A stretch of 19,801 nt of DNA from Deltaproteobacteria bacterium. GTDB taxonomy: Bacteria; Myxococcota_A; UBA9160. The stretch spans positions 1,690 to 21,490 of the forward strand of contig DOUU01000504.1 in the NCBI GenBank assembly GCA_003520425.1. The letters are read 5' to 3'. Positions 1 to 7,279 of this stretch are shown here, in pieces; the first letter of the stretch is position 1; the number at the start of each line of letters is the position of its first letter. The position numbers were made by a program, and so were the translations under genes. The notes under the pieces were generated by a model. The model was not told the origin of the DNA. It searched no databases and worked only from the letters and a program-made list of their open reading frames with translations.

Positions 1-1352
1 ATCTGCGCGGCATGGACCGAAACGCCGTCGTGGTGGACGGCACGAAACCGGGTGCCCCGCAGTGCTCCTCGGATCCCAGCGATCAGGATCTGGGTCCCCT
101 CGATTGGTACGGCAATCCCCTTGGCCGCAACGGCGTCCTCGTCTTCAAGGCGGATAACGTTGCGGTCGAGAACCTCACGGCATGCAACTTCCTCGACGGC
201 TCGGGTGGAGGGGGAAACCAGATCTGGTGGAACGGCGGATACGAGTCTGGCCAGATCGGCCTTGGCCCTTACCTCGGCCAGTATCTCTCTGCGACGTCGA
301 CCTACTTCCAGAGCGCCCAGCAGCCGAAGGCGGAATATGGAATCTTCGCCAGCAACTCTCGCGGGCCGGGGCTCATCGTCCATACCTACGCCAGCAACAT
401 GGCCGATTCCTCCTACTACATTGGCGCCTGTCCGGACTGCAACGCAGTCTTGGCCGATGGCCATGCCCAAAACTCGGCTCAGGGCTATTCCGGCACAAAT
501 TCTGGCGGACATCTTGTGATCGCATATTCCGAATGGGACGGAAACTTGAACGGGATCTCTACCAACAGTCAGAACAGCGAGGGGCCCTCGCCCCAAAGCG
601 GCCAATGTCCGGATGCGGAGAGGGGACTGACGGGCAATGGCCTGTGCACCTATTTCATTGGCAACTATATCCACGACAACAACAACCCGAACGTGCCCGC
701 CGCGGGACAGGCTGCTCTCGGAGCAGTTGGCACGGGTCTGCTTGTGGCAGGCGGGCAGTACGACACCGTCGCATGGAACCGCGTGGAGCACAACGGCTCT
801 TGGGGGCTCCTGCTCGTGCCGTATACCGACTTCAGCAACCCACCCCTGCCCCCCGCAAACTGCGCGGGCGGTGTGGTGCCGAAGGTGACCGACCCACTTC
901 CTTTGGGGCTCCTCGCTGCGGTCGGTGTCACTTGCTACTTCGACGACTTCGGAAACGAAATCCGTGACAACTTCCTTCGCGACAACGGCTTCTTTGGCAA
1001 CGATACGAACGGTGATCTCGGTGAGATCAGCGGATTGAACAACCCCGGAAACTGCTGGCACGGGAACTTCGACCCGAAGGGCGTGACGAGCTCGCCGGCG
1101 AATCTCCAGACCACACACGGGACCTGCGGCGTAGCCAACCAGGGGGCAGGGATCTTCGATCCGATCGGCCTGCAGCTCAGTTGCGCGACGCACGCATTTG
1201 GCCCTTGTACCGGACTCCCGGGAAACCCGGGCTATCCACAGCCCACCCAGGCGATGCTCCTTCCCCTTCCGCCGCAGCCCTCCATGCAGGACCCGTGCGA
1301 GGGAGTACCGAGCAACCCGTGGTGCGAGAAGGAGTACGGCGAGAAGGACTAG
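1..1352 (+). CDS. Right-handed parallel beta-helix repeat protein, 5' end outside window
   Basis: The reading frame is open from base 3 and reads LRG before the first Met at base 12. The GMDRNAVVVDG stretch is a typical internal segment of pectate-lyase-like beta-helix proteins, so the true start and any signal peptide lie left of the window. About 450 residues are visible. They are rich in Asn, Gly and Asp, with repeated short rungs such as NVAVENLTACNF, YDTVAWNRVEHNGSWG and NEIRDNFLRDNGFFGND, the pattern of a right-handed beta-helix (NosD or Beta_helix class). There are about 15 Cys residues, which suits an exported, disulfide-bonded protein. The tail is proline-rich (PLPPQPSMQDPCEGVP) and ends in a charged EKEYGEKD. 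I see no catalytic residues that fix a substrate. A surface or secreted carbohydrate-binding or carbohydrate-cleaving role is possible but unproven. No downstream gene continues on this strand. Confidence 0.8.
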   Translation, partial: LRGMDRNAVVVDGTKPGAPQCSSDPSDQDLGPLDWYGNPLGRNGVLVFKADNVAVENLTACNFLDGSGGGGNQIWWNGGYESGQIGLGPYLGQYLSATSTYFQSAQQPKAEYGIFASNSRGPGLIVHTYASNMADSSYYIGACPDCNAVLADGHAQNSAQGYSGTNSGGHLVIAYSEWDGNLNGISTNSQNSEGPSPQSGQCPDAERGLTGNGLCTYFIGNYIHDNNNPNVPAAGQAALGAVGTGLLVAGGQYDTVAWNRVEHNGSWGLLLVPYTDFSNPPLPPANCAGGVVPKVTDPLPLGLLAAVGVTCYFDDFGNEIRDNFLRDNGFFGNDTNGDLGEISGLNNPGNCWHGNFDPKGVTSSPANLQTTHGTCGVANQGAGIFDPIGLQLSCATHAFGPCTGLPGNPGYPQPTQAMLLPLPPQPSMQDPCEGVPSNPWCEKEYGEKD

Positions 1353-1494
1353 GGCAACAGATGCACGCGTAGCTGCCTCATCGGCCGGATGCAGTGTCGA
1401 GGGCTGATTCGTTGATTGGCCGAGTTCGGGTCGGCATGTCGTTGTCCCCGGACGCGGGAATCGCCTACGGCGCGGATTCAGGAGCGCACCAGGC

Positions 1495-1536
1495 CAGGGA
1501 TTGCTCGCCGGCCATGATTTGACTTGTCAATCCCTG
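1495..1536. terminator. Inverted repeat between convergent genes, candidate bidirectional terminator
   Basis: CAGGGATTG (1495-1503) is matched by CAATCCCTG (1528-1536), a perfect 9-bp stem with a 24-base loop. The loop holds a second small palindrome, TTGACttGTCAA (1519-1530). It lies between the beta-helix gene ending at 1352 and the leftward gene ending at 1601. There is no clear T-run on either side, so intrinsic termination is only one reading. A protein-binding site is another. The remaining bases of 1353-1600 show nothing else I can name. Confidence 0.35.
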
Positions 1537-1600
1537 CCCATCATCAAATCACGCGTCTTGCTTACGATGGGATACCGGCCGAGGTTGGCGCGGCGGCGGA

Positions 1601-2491
1601 TCACTGCCCCGCGTTCGCTGCCAATGCTTCTACGACCGCGATATTTTGCAAGAGCTCTTGCGGAAGGCCGTGCCGCTTCTGCAAATATGCCGGGCTGTTG
1701 TAAGAAATCCAGACTTTTCCCTCGCGATCTTCCCAGATCAGAATCTTGAGGGGGAGATCGATCGCGCTACTAGGAGCGGCCAGCATCAAGGGCGTGCCAG
1801 CCTTCGGGCTGCCGAAGATTAGAAGCTTGGTGGGATTCATCTTCATTCCCACCCGCGCGGCTTCTCCGCTGTGGTCGACCAGCGCGAATAGGGTGACTCC
1901 CTTGGCTTGCAAAATCCCCGTCAGCCTCCCCACGGTCTCGTCTACGGAGTGATTGCTGGGCGCGTTGATGATCCCGTTGTCTGCAGTTGGCTCCACGAGT
2001 CTTTCCTCTCTTGTTTCGGAATAAGACCGCGCAAAACCGCGGACCGAAATCAGGTAGGCCGTCATCGCGAGTCCGACAACAGCCAGAAACAAGGCTATCG
2101 CAACGGCATGAATCGAAGGGCGAGGGTGTGCCTGTTCGCCGCGAGCGATCTCCCGGACCAATCGAACATGTCGCCATCCCGAGAACACATTCACGAGCAC
2201 TCCTGCCGCAATCAGGGCAGTACCGAACCACAGCGACAGTCCATAGGACTGGACCGGAATGGCATGTTCGACGATTGCGAATTCCTGCAAGAAAAGCCCA
2301 AACCGCGCAACCACGAAACCGAAACCCATCAATGCCAGACCCGTTCGGACCCATGCGAGAAGAGTTCGCTCAGCGGCCAGATAGTCGCGTAGGTCGGCCC
2401 CTAGGCTGCTTGCAATCTCGGTCACAGGATCTTCGCCTTGCGGAGCTCCCCACCCTGCAGCGCTGGATGGAGAGCTGTCCCGGGAAATCAT
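1601..2491 (-). CDS. DUF202 membrane domain fused to DUF302 domain
   Basis: This 296-residue protein has two recognisable halves. Residues about 33-150 are a DUF202 (YidH-like) module: the signature YLAAERTLLAWVRTGLALMG leads into three hydrophobic helices at about 46-70, 84-104 and 127-149. Residues about 180-290 are a DUF302 domain: NHSVDETVGRLTGILQAKG, then VGMKMNPTKLLIFGSPKAGT, and the closing WISYNSPAYLQKRHGL. The usual homologues of both domains are separate proteins, DUF202 about 100-130 residues and DUF302 about 130-150. Topology suggests DUF302 follows the third helix directly, so it sits at one membrane face. No strong ribosome site precedes the ATG. A GTG at 2425 (residue 23), preceded by AAGG, could be the real start and loses no conserved residues. 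The function of both domains is unknown. It is last of three leftward genes, after a 340-base gap. Confidence 0.85.
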   Translation of the reverse strand: MISRDSSPSSAAGWGAPQGEDPVTEIASSLGADLRDYLAAERTLLAWVRTGLALMGFGFVVARFGLFLQEFAIVEHAIPVQSYGLSLWFGTALIAAGVLVNVFSGWRHVRLVREIARGEQAHPRPSIHAVAIALFLAVVGLAMTAYLISVRGFARSYSETREERLVEPTADNGIINAPSNHSVDETVGRLTGILQAKGVTLFALVDHSGEAARVGMKMNPTKLLIFGSPKAGTPLMLAAPSSAIDLPLKILIWEDREGKVWISYNSPAYLQKRHGLPQELLQNIAVVEALAANAGQ

Positions 2492-2830
2492 AGTGCAAGC
2501 GTCAACCGAGTTGGAGACTTCGAGAAGTGTGCCGTCTCCTCGGGCGGTATGGAGGCGTTCTTGGTCCGCCAGCAGAAATTCCCCGTCTTGATCCGGACGG
2601 ACCCTCCCCGCGGCAACCTCCCTGCGCCCTCGAGAGACTGGATCATGGCTCTGCGGAGATGGTCACAGCGCGGGGCCAGGCCGAACGCCTACTGGACTGC
2701 TATGCGTGCGGCGCCCGGAAAGCCATGCCGCCCGGTCCACCCGAAGCGCCCGGGTGGGCCATCTCCAGTTTCTGCAATCGGCTCGGGGCTCGTTCTCTCC
2801 GTCACGAATGCTTGCTCGAGATGCGTCGTG
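2492..2830. other. Intergenic gap of 339 bases with one hairpin
   Basis: This stretch lies between two leftward genes. I find no convincing gene on either strand: the open frames crossing it have no recognisable domain and continue into neighbouring genes in the wrong frame. The one clear structure is the hairpin at 2734-2760, listed separately. A promoter for the DUF202-DUF302 gene should lie here, but I cannot see good -35 and -10 boxes. Confidence 0.5.
2734..2760 (-). terminator. Strong GC hairpin, candidate terminator after the 90-residue gene
   Basis: GGTCCACCCG (2734-2743) pairs with CGGGTGGGCC (2751-2760) over 10 bp, with one G-T wobble and a 7-base loop. It lies about 70 bases beyond the stop codon of the leftward gene ending at 2831. 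There is no U-tract after it on the minus strand, so it may act as a transcript-end stabiliser rather than a classical intrinsic terminator. Confidence 0.4.
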
Positions 2831-3103
2831 CTACTGGCGTATGACGAGTGCTCCGCCATCGACAGCGACGGGCAGCCAGCCGTGTTTGCGGTCCTGCCAA
2901 TACAGCTGCACCTTGACCGGATCGCCGACCAGCCGGACCGGTAGAGGGACGTTGCTCACTTGAACCGACTGGATCCCCACGACCTCCGCCGCATTCGCTG
3001 TGTTGGCGGGAAGAGCGATTCCGTACAGGCGAAGCACGATCAGAATGAGGGAGATGGCGATTAGCGAAAGGAGCGCGTTGGTGAGTGTGATGTTCGAATG
3101 CAT
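2831..3103 (-). CDS. Small membrane-anchored hypothetical protein
   Basis: The 90-residue product has a short N-terminus, one hydrophobic helix at about residues 9-29 (LLSLIAISLILIVLRLYGIA), then about 60 residues with a beta-strand look (VQVSNVPLPVRLVGDPVKVQ, WLPVAVDGG). This suggests a signal anchor with an exported domain. The ATG has a good ribosome site, GAGGTG, six bases upstream, which supports the start. It begins 98 bases after the coiled-coil protein gene at 3202-3813 on the same strand, and the two are probably co-transcribed. I do not recognise a named family. Small proteins of this shape next to a DUF3251-like protein may form an envelope pair, but that is inference from position only. 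Confidence 0.65.
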   Translation of the reverse strand: MHSNITLTNALLSLIAISLILIVLRLYGIALPANTANAAEVVGIQSVQVSNVPLPVRLVGDPVKVQLYWQDRKHGWLPVAVDGGALVIRQ

Positions 3104-3201
3104 CTTTCACCTCTTCATTGGGAGATCGTCTGCAACCAAGCAGGAGAGTCAATTTGGACGCGGCCCGCTTGCGCTCGTCCCGAATTCAACGCTCACGTAC
3201 C

Positions 3202-3813
3202 TCATTGGCGCTCCTCTGGCGCGGATCGATGTGGAACGAGTTTGATATGCTTGGTCTCAAACTCAAGCTCCAAGTAACCAAGCGTGTCTGTCGACGCACC
3301 GGGAAGTGCGAGGCGAACATTGTTCCACACTCCCGGTCGCAAATCCTCCGTCAACTCTTGCGTACCGCTCTGAAGCGAGCGCTGCCAGGCGATGAGCCTC
3401 GCTCCAAAATCAGCGCCGTCCATTTTGGGTTTGGCAGGGCCCCATCTCATCTTGAATGTCCCGCCACCGATGGTCGCGCTGGTCAAGTTGCCAAGATCGA
3501 GTTGCACCTCGACGCCATCGGTGCGCGGCTTGAGCCCATGGAAGGAGACAATCATCGTGCCAACGAAGGTGTCGAGCCGTGCAAACCCTTGGTCGGAAAG
3601 TGGATCAAATACCGCGGTCTTGTACCTGTTCACGCTTCCCGCGAGGTTTCCAACTTTGAGCTCGAGCTCGTGAACTTCCTTCTGGAGCTCCTCGATTTTC
3701 GGCGCCTCGTCCGCGGCCTTCGCTTCTACGCCGCCAAAGTCCTTCAGTGGGTGTAAATCAAGTCCGCTGACAACTGACACAATCGCAACGGCAATGCATC
3801 GCAACGCCTTCAT
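3202..3813 (-). CDS. Exported coiled-coil protein, DUF3251-like
   Basis: The 203-residue protein starts at 3813. The frame is open further upstream, but only this Met is followed by a signal-like hydrophobic segment (MKALRCIAVAIVSVVSGL), and it has a G-rich ribosome site (GGGGGG, 7 bases away). Residues about 39-62 form a short coiled coil (EELQKEVHELELKVGNLAGS). Then comes a beta-rich part beginning TAVFDPLSDQGFARLDTFVG, followed by VQLDLGNLTSATIGGGTFKM and a WNN turn. The order of short coiled coil, xFDP...F.RLDT, and L.NGNxxSATxxG is what I recall of DUF3251 (YajI-type lipoproteins). The match is by eye. There is no lipobox Cys at the right place: Cys6 is too early. It is the first gene of a leftward group with the 90-residue protein. 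Role unknown; probably periplasmic or surface-attached. Confidence 0.7.
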   Translation of the reverse strand: MKALRCIAVAIVSVVSGLDLHPLKDFGGVEAKAADEAPKIEELQKEVHELELKVGNLAGSVNRYKTAVFDPLSDQGFARLDTFVGTMIVSFHGLKPRTDGVEVQLDLGNLTSATIGGGTFKMRWGPAKPKMDGADFGARLIAWQRSLQSGTQELTEDLRPGVWNNVRLALPGASTDTLGYLELEFETKHIKLVPHRSAPEERQ

Positions 3814-4334
3814 CAGTTTGCCCCCCGCAGGCCTAGCCTGCTCCAAAATCCGGAAAGATGCTGCGCCGTCTGTTCGGGTGGTGCTGCGAAGTGATCCTGG
3901 CGGAGGATTGGCTGGTCGGATGACTACGCGAATGGGCGTTAGTGCACTCAACATGGGGTGGGCGAGCCTGATTCTGGCCGCGGCGGGTCCCATTTTGAAG
4001 CTCGGTAACATGGAAATTTGTTTCACGAGTGCTCCCTTCCCGTCGTCTGGATGGGTGGCAGCAACATTTGTGCCGATATGACGATCCATGTCTCCTGCGA
4101 TTGGCGGCAGGGTGTGGCTCGGGGTCGCTTGTCCGTCCTGCAGCTGCGGCGCGGCGCCTCACAATGGGTCTTGCGGCCTTGGGATTGTCATCGATCGAGT
4201 CATCCCTTTGTGCTGGTGCGAGCGAGCCGAAGTTGCCGTGGGATAAGAGGGAATCGCCTTGACAGATTGGAAGGGTGGGGCGTAGGAAGGAGAAGGCCAA
4301 TCGTTGTGAGACCGGCCAGGTCGTCTGGACACCG
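3814..4334. other. Divergent intergenic region, 521 bases
   Basis: This region separates a leftward gene (start 3813) from a rightward gene (start 4335), so promoters in both directions are expected. A perfect TTGACA lies at 4259-4264, with a weak -10-like TAGGAA 18 bases later at 4283-4288. This is a possible promoter for the cysteine-module protein. Open frames cross the region on both strands but have no recognisable domain and look like GC-driven chance. Confidence 0.4.
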
Positions 4335-6194
4335 ATGAAACGCCATCGCCTGTTGATCGTTAGCGCGTTGGGCTGCGCGATGAGCGCTCCGGCGGAGCCG
4401 CCCCTTGTCAACAGCAACGACGCCGTTTCAGCGGCTACTCAGGCGAATGGCGGAGGGTGCTACCCCGCGTCGATCTCACCCAGCCTCCTCGACATGCTCG
4501 TGCTCCTCAACCCCGAGTGGGCCGCACTCGACGTCGGCACGCATTCCCCGCCGCTCTCCGATCCCGTTACCATTCATGGGACCACCGATTTTGTCGAGAT
4601 CAACGAACCCGGCGATTTCCCTGCCGATCACATCACGGACGACCAGACCACGTTCCTCTTCGCTGATCCCGCAGACTTCGGTCTGGTGGCGACAGGCAAC
4701 GTCAGTCCGCTGGGTCCGGCAGGCGGGAACATCGAGCTCGAGTGGGAGATTGGCTCGTACCCCGTCTTTGCCTGGGCCGGTCGAGGTGACCGTTTGACCG
4801 GGGTGGGTCGCTGGATATGGGACTGCGGTCACCCGCTCCCCGATCCCACGGGGACCTGCTCGACGACTACCAGCCAAGCGTGTGTAGTCGACAGCGACTG
4901 CGGGCCCCCACGCTGTCCGGCCTGTGTCGGCGGCGAGACCTGTACGGGCGTGACCTTCAACTATCACAGCGAAGTGCATCCGTTGCAGGCGGTGGCAGTG
5001 AGTCGCATCCATGGGTACGACGATTCGAAGGAGTCGCGAGCTGGAGGCCCTGCCACACGGACCGATGTCTGGATTAATGCCGACGGCGGGGGTGCCGGGG
5101 ACAAGTGCATACTAACGCACCATCCGAGCCCCTTCTTATTGCTTGCCATCGATTGTTATCCGCTGTCGCAACCGATCGCCAACGTCAACTCTTCCGACTT
5201 CGAGTTCGACATTCCTCTGCCGCCTCGGCCACCCGGACATAAGAGGCCCCCCAAGGTAACCGTTTTCGACCAGACACCCGCCGACCTGCCCCGCCCCGGG
5301 GTCACGACCTCCTTCGTGGATGGGCCGAATCCATTCGTTCATGCTTCGGTTCACATGACGAAGGCGATACAGGGTCAGCTTCCCAGCCGGGTCGGCAAAA
5401 CCATCATCTCGCGCTGGCGCGACGACGAAACGCCGGTTACGCGATTGAGAGTGAAGGTGACGGCACTTGAGATCGTAAACCCACTGAAGGCTGTAGCCCC
5501 GGTAATTCCGCCGAAACAGGTCTGTTCCATCACCACCGCGCAAGATTGCAGCGCCAGTGCGTGTCCCACAGGGGAGACCTGCCTCACGGTCGGTGGGCCG
5601 ACGCCCGGTTGGCGGTTGTTCCTGGAGGCGAATGGTGAGTGGAAGGAAATCACTGGCTTGGAGAAGGTCGACGAGCCCGTAAGCCTGCCCGAGGACCTCA
5701 CCTTTGATGTGGGATTGCTCCAGGGCGACCGATTGCGTCTGCACGCGACCGGCAAGAGCCTGGGTTGCCTTGAGGCTCAGCTCTATGGACAGTCGCTGGG
5801 ACGGGACGTGAGCCTGTATGGCCTCACCGACGGCGCAACCTGCCTCGCGGACACGAGCCCCGATATCGGCGCTTTTGACGTTACGTTCACCGGACCCGAT
5901 TTCGGCAGCGGTGGCCGGTCCGCGAGCTACGTCACGCAGAGTATTGGTGGAGACGGCGGACACTGCTCCGCAACCACCTCCCAGCTCTGTCTTACCAACG
6001 AGGATTGCCCTGGCGAATCCTGCGTCGTCACGGGCGGAGCGTTCAAGTTGCATTACACCCTCAGCAAGGTGCACGCACGGAACGGAGAACGCGATGAGTG
6101 TTCGGATGACGTTGATCACGATTGCGGCGCTGGTGTGGATCGATGTCCAAAGCGCGGCGGCAGTGACGATCGCGGATCTCGTTGCGAACCCTAA
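4335..6194 (+). CDS. Large secreted protein with three cysteine modules
   Basis: The 619-residue protein starts at 4335, where the Met opens a signal peptide (MKRHRLLIVSALGCAMSAPA, probable cleavage near residue 20). An upstream GTG at 4275 would bury this signal behind 20 charged residues and is less likely. The mature protein is beta-rich and acidic with no domain I can name. Three short modules of one type interrupt it: residues 175-203, 397-416 and 544-563, each beginning CS.TT.Q and holding four to six Cys, with GETC or GESC at the end. The last 35 or so residues (after HAR, 582) lie over the next gene in another frame and look like out-of-frame read-through. The ancestral stop may therefore have been near 6080. 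I cannot assign an enzymatic role. A cell-surface or extracellular protein is the safest reading. Confidence 0.75.
   Translation: MKRHRLLIVSALGCAMSAPAEPPLVNSNDAVSAATQANGGGCYPASISPSLLDMLVLLNPEWAALDVGTHSPPLSDPVTIHGTTDFVEINEPGDFPADHITDDQTTFLFADPADFGLVATGNVSPLGPAGGNIELEWEIGSYPVFAWAGRGDRLTGVGRWIWDCGHPLPDPTGTCSTTTSQACVVDSDCGPPRCPACVGGETCTGVTFNYHSEVHPLQAVAVSRIHGYDDSKESRAGGPATRTDVWINADGGGAGDKCILTHHPSPFLLLAIDCYPLSQPIANVNSSDFEFDIPLPPRPPGHKRPPKVTVFDQTPADLPRPGVTTSFVDGPNPFVHASVHMTKAIQGQLPSRVGKTIISRWRDDETPVTRLRVKVTALEIVNPLKAVAPVIPPKQVCSITTAQDCSASACPTGETCLTVGGPTPGWRLFLEANGEWKEITGLEKVDEPVSLPEDLTFDVGLLQGDRLRLHATGKSLGCLEAQLYGQSLGRDVSLYGLTDGATCLADTSPDIGAFDVTFTGPDFGSGGRSASYVTQSIGGDGGHCSATTSQLCLTNEDCPGESCVVTGGAFKLHYTLSKVHARNGERDECSDDVDHDCGAGVDRCPKRGGSDDRGSRCEP
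4857..4943 (+). repeat. Cysteine module copy 1
   Basis: It encodes residues 175-203 of the large secreted protein: CSTTTSQACVVDSDCG, then PPRCPACVGGETC. Cys are at 175, 183, 189, 194, 197 and 203. It is the longest copy, with an extra PPRCPAC segment that the other two lack. Confidence 0.7.
5523..5582 (+). repeat. Cysteine module copy 2
   Basis: It encodes residues 397-416: CSITTAQDCSASACPTGETC, with Cys at 397, 405, 410 and 416. The first two Cys are eight apart, as in the other copies, while the second-to-third spacing is five rather than six. Confidence 0.7.
5964..6023 (+). repeat. Cysteine module copy 3
   Basis: It encodes residues 544-563: CSATTSQLCLTNEDCPGESC, with Cys at 544, 552, 558 and 563. 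The DCPxGExC-type ending matches a short motif that recurs in secreted proteins of delta-type proteobacteria. Confidence 0.7.
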
Positions 6195-6447
6195 GGCCTA
6201 CAACGACACGGCGGTCACGGTCGTCGGCGATGTGGAGCTTTCCATTCCCGTTGGATCCCAGAGCACCTTCGACCTGCGTGACGGCCCCGCGAAGATCACT
6301 GTGGTGAGTCGCAGCGCGGCTCCTGCTGTTGGTGCCCGCCTCACTGTTACCGGCACGCTGCACGTCGTCAGCGAGGGGGGTCATGAGGCGGAGTCGACCG
6401 AGCTCCCGCCGGTCATCGTCGAGTCCGCTCGCGTCGCGGCGCCCTAG
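6094..6447 (+). CDS. Small exported OB-fold-like protein
   Basis: The 117-residue protein has a signal peptide (about residues 1-23, MSVRMTLITIAALVWIDVQS then AAA), followed by a compact beta-rich domain. The run TIADLVANPKAYNDTAVTVV, then FDLRDGPAKITVVSRS, then ARLTVTGTLHVV is the pattern of small exported OB-fold proteins: 'layer' openings such as PKAYNDxxVTVxG, then a strand carrying xLxDG, then GxxLTVTGTL. The start at 6094 has a GGAG ribosome site six bases upstream. It overlaps the end of the cysteine-module gene by 101 bases in a different frame, which suggests coupled expression or a stop lost upstream. No ligand-binding residues can be named; nucleic-acid, metal or heme binding are all possible. 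Confidence 0.7.
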   Translation: MSVRMTLITIAALVWIDVQSAAAVTIADLVANPKAYNDTAVTVVGDVELSIPVGSQSTFDLRDGPAKITVVSRSAAPAVGARLTVTGTLHVVSEGGHEAESTELPPVIVESARVAAP

Positions 6448-6759
6448 CTGAGGGGTGCACGTTTGGGTCGCGCCCCCGGTTGTCATTCCACGAGAAGGCG
6501 AAGGATCTGCGCGGCGGAAAATCTTTCTTGAATAGCCTTTGAACCTCGTGGTTCGGCATCATTCGACGTCGTATCGCACAGGACACGAGAGAGAGGCAAA
6601 GGCCCACAGATGTACCCGGGCCAAACTGAGGCCGGTGCGCAGAATAAGAATGCTGCGATGCGATGGAGCAGCAGATCGGCAAGTCTCTTCAGAGTGGACC
6701 ACGTGTTCGTGGAAGGCGTCCTGAACCCTCAACCCTTGTGATAAAGTGAGGCGAGGCAA
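6448..6759. other. Intergenic gap of 312 bases
   Basis: This lies between two rightward genes. I see no coding region or RNA gene. It holds the left copy of a 12-base direct repeat at 6722-6733. A TGTGATAAAGT stretch near 6737-6747 resembles an extended -10, but it sits too close to the start codon and lacks a matching -35. Confidence 0.4.
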
Positions 6760-6772
6760 TTGAACCCTCAAC
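6722..6772 (+). repeat. 12-base direct repeat spanning the TauE-like start
   Basis: TGAACCCTCAAC occurs at 6722-6733 and again at 6761-6772, exactly 39 bases apart. The second copy includes part of the TTG start codon and encodes LNPQL. The first copy reads LNPQPL in the same frame and then meets a TGA stop. This is either a small duplication of the gene's 5' end or a pair of binding sites. Confidence 0.5.
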
Positions 6773-7152
6773 TCCCCCTCCTTCTTTTCGTACTCATCGG
6801 TTTCGTCTCAGGCGTGGCTTCGGGGCTCTTCGGCATTGGAGGTGGCGTCCTCATCGTCCCCGGCCTCGTGTACCTCGTCGGCCTCTCGCAACATCGCGCG
6901 ACAGGTACGAGTTTGGCAGTTCTCTTGCCTCCCATCGGCCTGGCTGCAGTCGTTGAGTACTATCGGCACGGCAACGTGGATCTGCGGGCGGCCGTCATCA
7001 TGGCGGGAACGCTGTTCGTGGGAGCGTGGGTTGGGGCCGTCTATGCGAATCGGCTGAGCGGTCCCTATCTGCGGTTGGCTTTTGGTGTCTTCATCGTCGT
7101 GCTAGGGCTCTCCTTGATCGTTGGCGCAATGCGTCGCTTGGGCTGGATCTAG
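6760..7152 (+). CDS. Half-size TauE/SafE (TSUP) family permease
   Basis: The 130-residue, very hydrophobic protein has four predicted membrane helices at about 6-22, 30-66 (probably broken), 77-97 and 104-123. It carries the TSUP hallmark GFVSGVASGLFGIGGGVLIV (residues 14-33) followed by HRATGTSLAVLLP. TauE/SafE proteins carry anions such as sulfite, sulfoacetate or other organosulfur compounds, usually with about 250 residues made of two such repeats. This one has a single repeat, so it would have to dimerise to transport. The start is a TTG with GAGG about seven bases upstream. No ATG exists at the right place. The DUF72 gene follows 127 bases later. The substrate cannot be read from sequence; the rhodanese and redox genes further right make sulfur compounds plausible but not shown. 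Confidence 0.88.
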   Translation: MNPQLPLLLFVLIGFVSGVASGLFGIGGGVLIVPGLVYLVGLSQHRATGTSLAVLLPPIGLAAVVEYYRHGNVDLRAAVIMAGTLFVGAWVGAVYANRLSGPYLRLAFGVFIVVLGLSLIVGAMRRLGWI

Positions 7153-7279
7153 GGAGGATCGATCTCCTGCAGGACAGGAGAGCCGAAGCTTACGAAATTC
7201 AGAGCTGGCGCCTAGCGCCGGCACGGCCGTCCGGCTTGCGTCGAACGAAGCCTGCGCTCAGCGCTAGAGAGGTGGGCAA

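Noticed and set aside
2438..2944. Rightward frame of 168 residues over 2438-2944
   Set aside because: It overlaps two leftward genes, has no recognisable domain and no ribosome site.
3814..4089. Upstream extension of the DUF3251-like protein to 4089
   Set aside because: The extra 92 residues look like chance GC coding, and the Met at 3813 starts a signal peptide with a G-rich ribosome site.
6155..6194. A thrombospondin-type calcium-binding tail on the secreted protein
   Set aside because: The acidic DDVDHDCG-like residues are read out of frame over the signal peptide of the next gene, so they are probably not selected.
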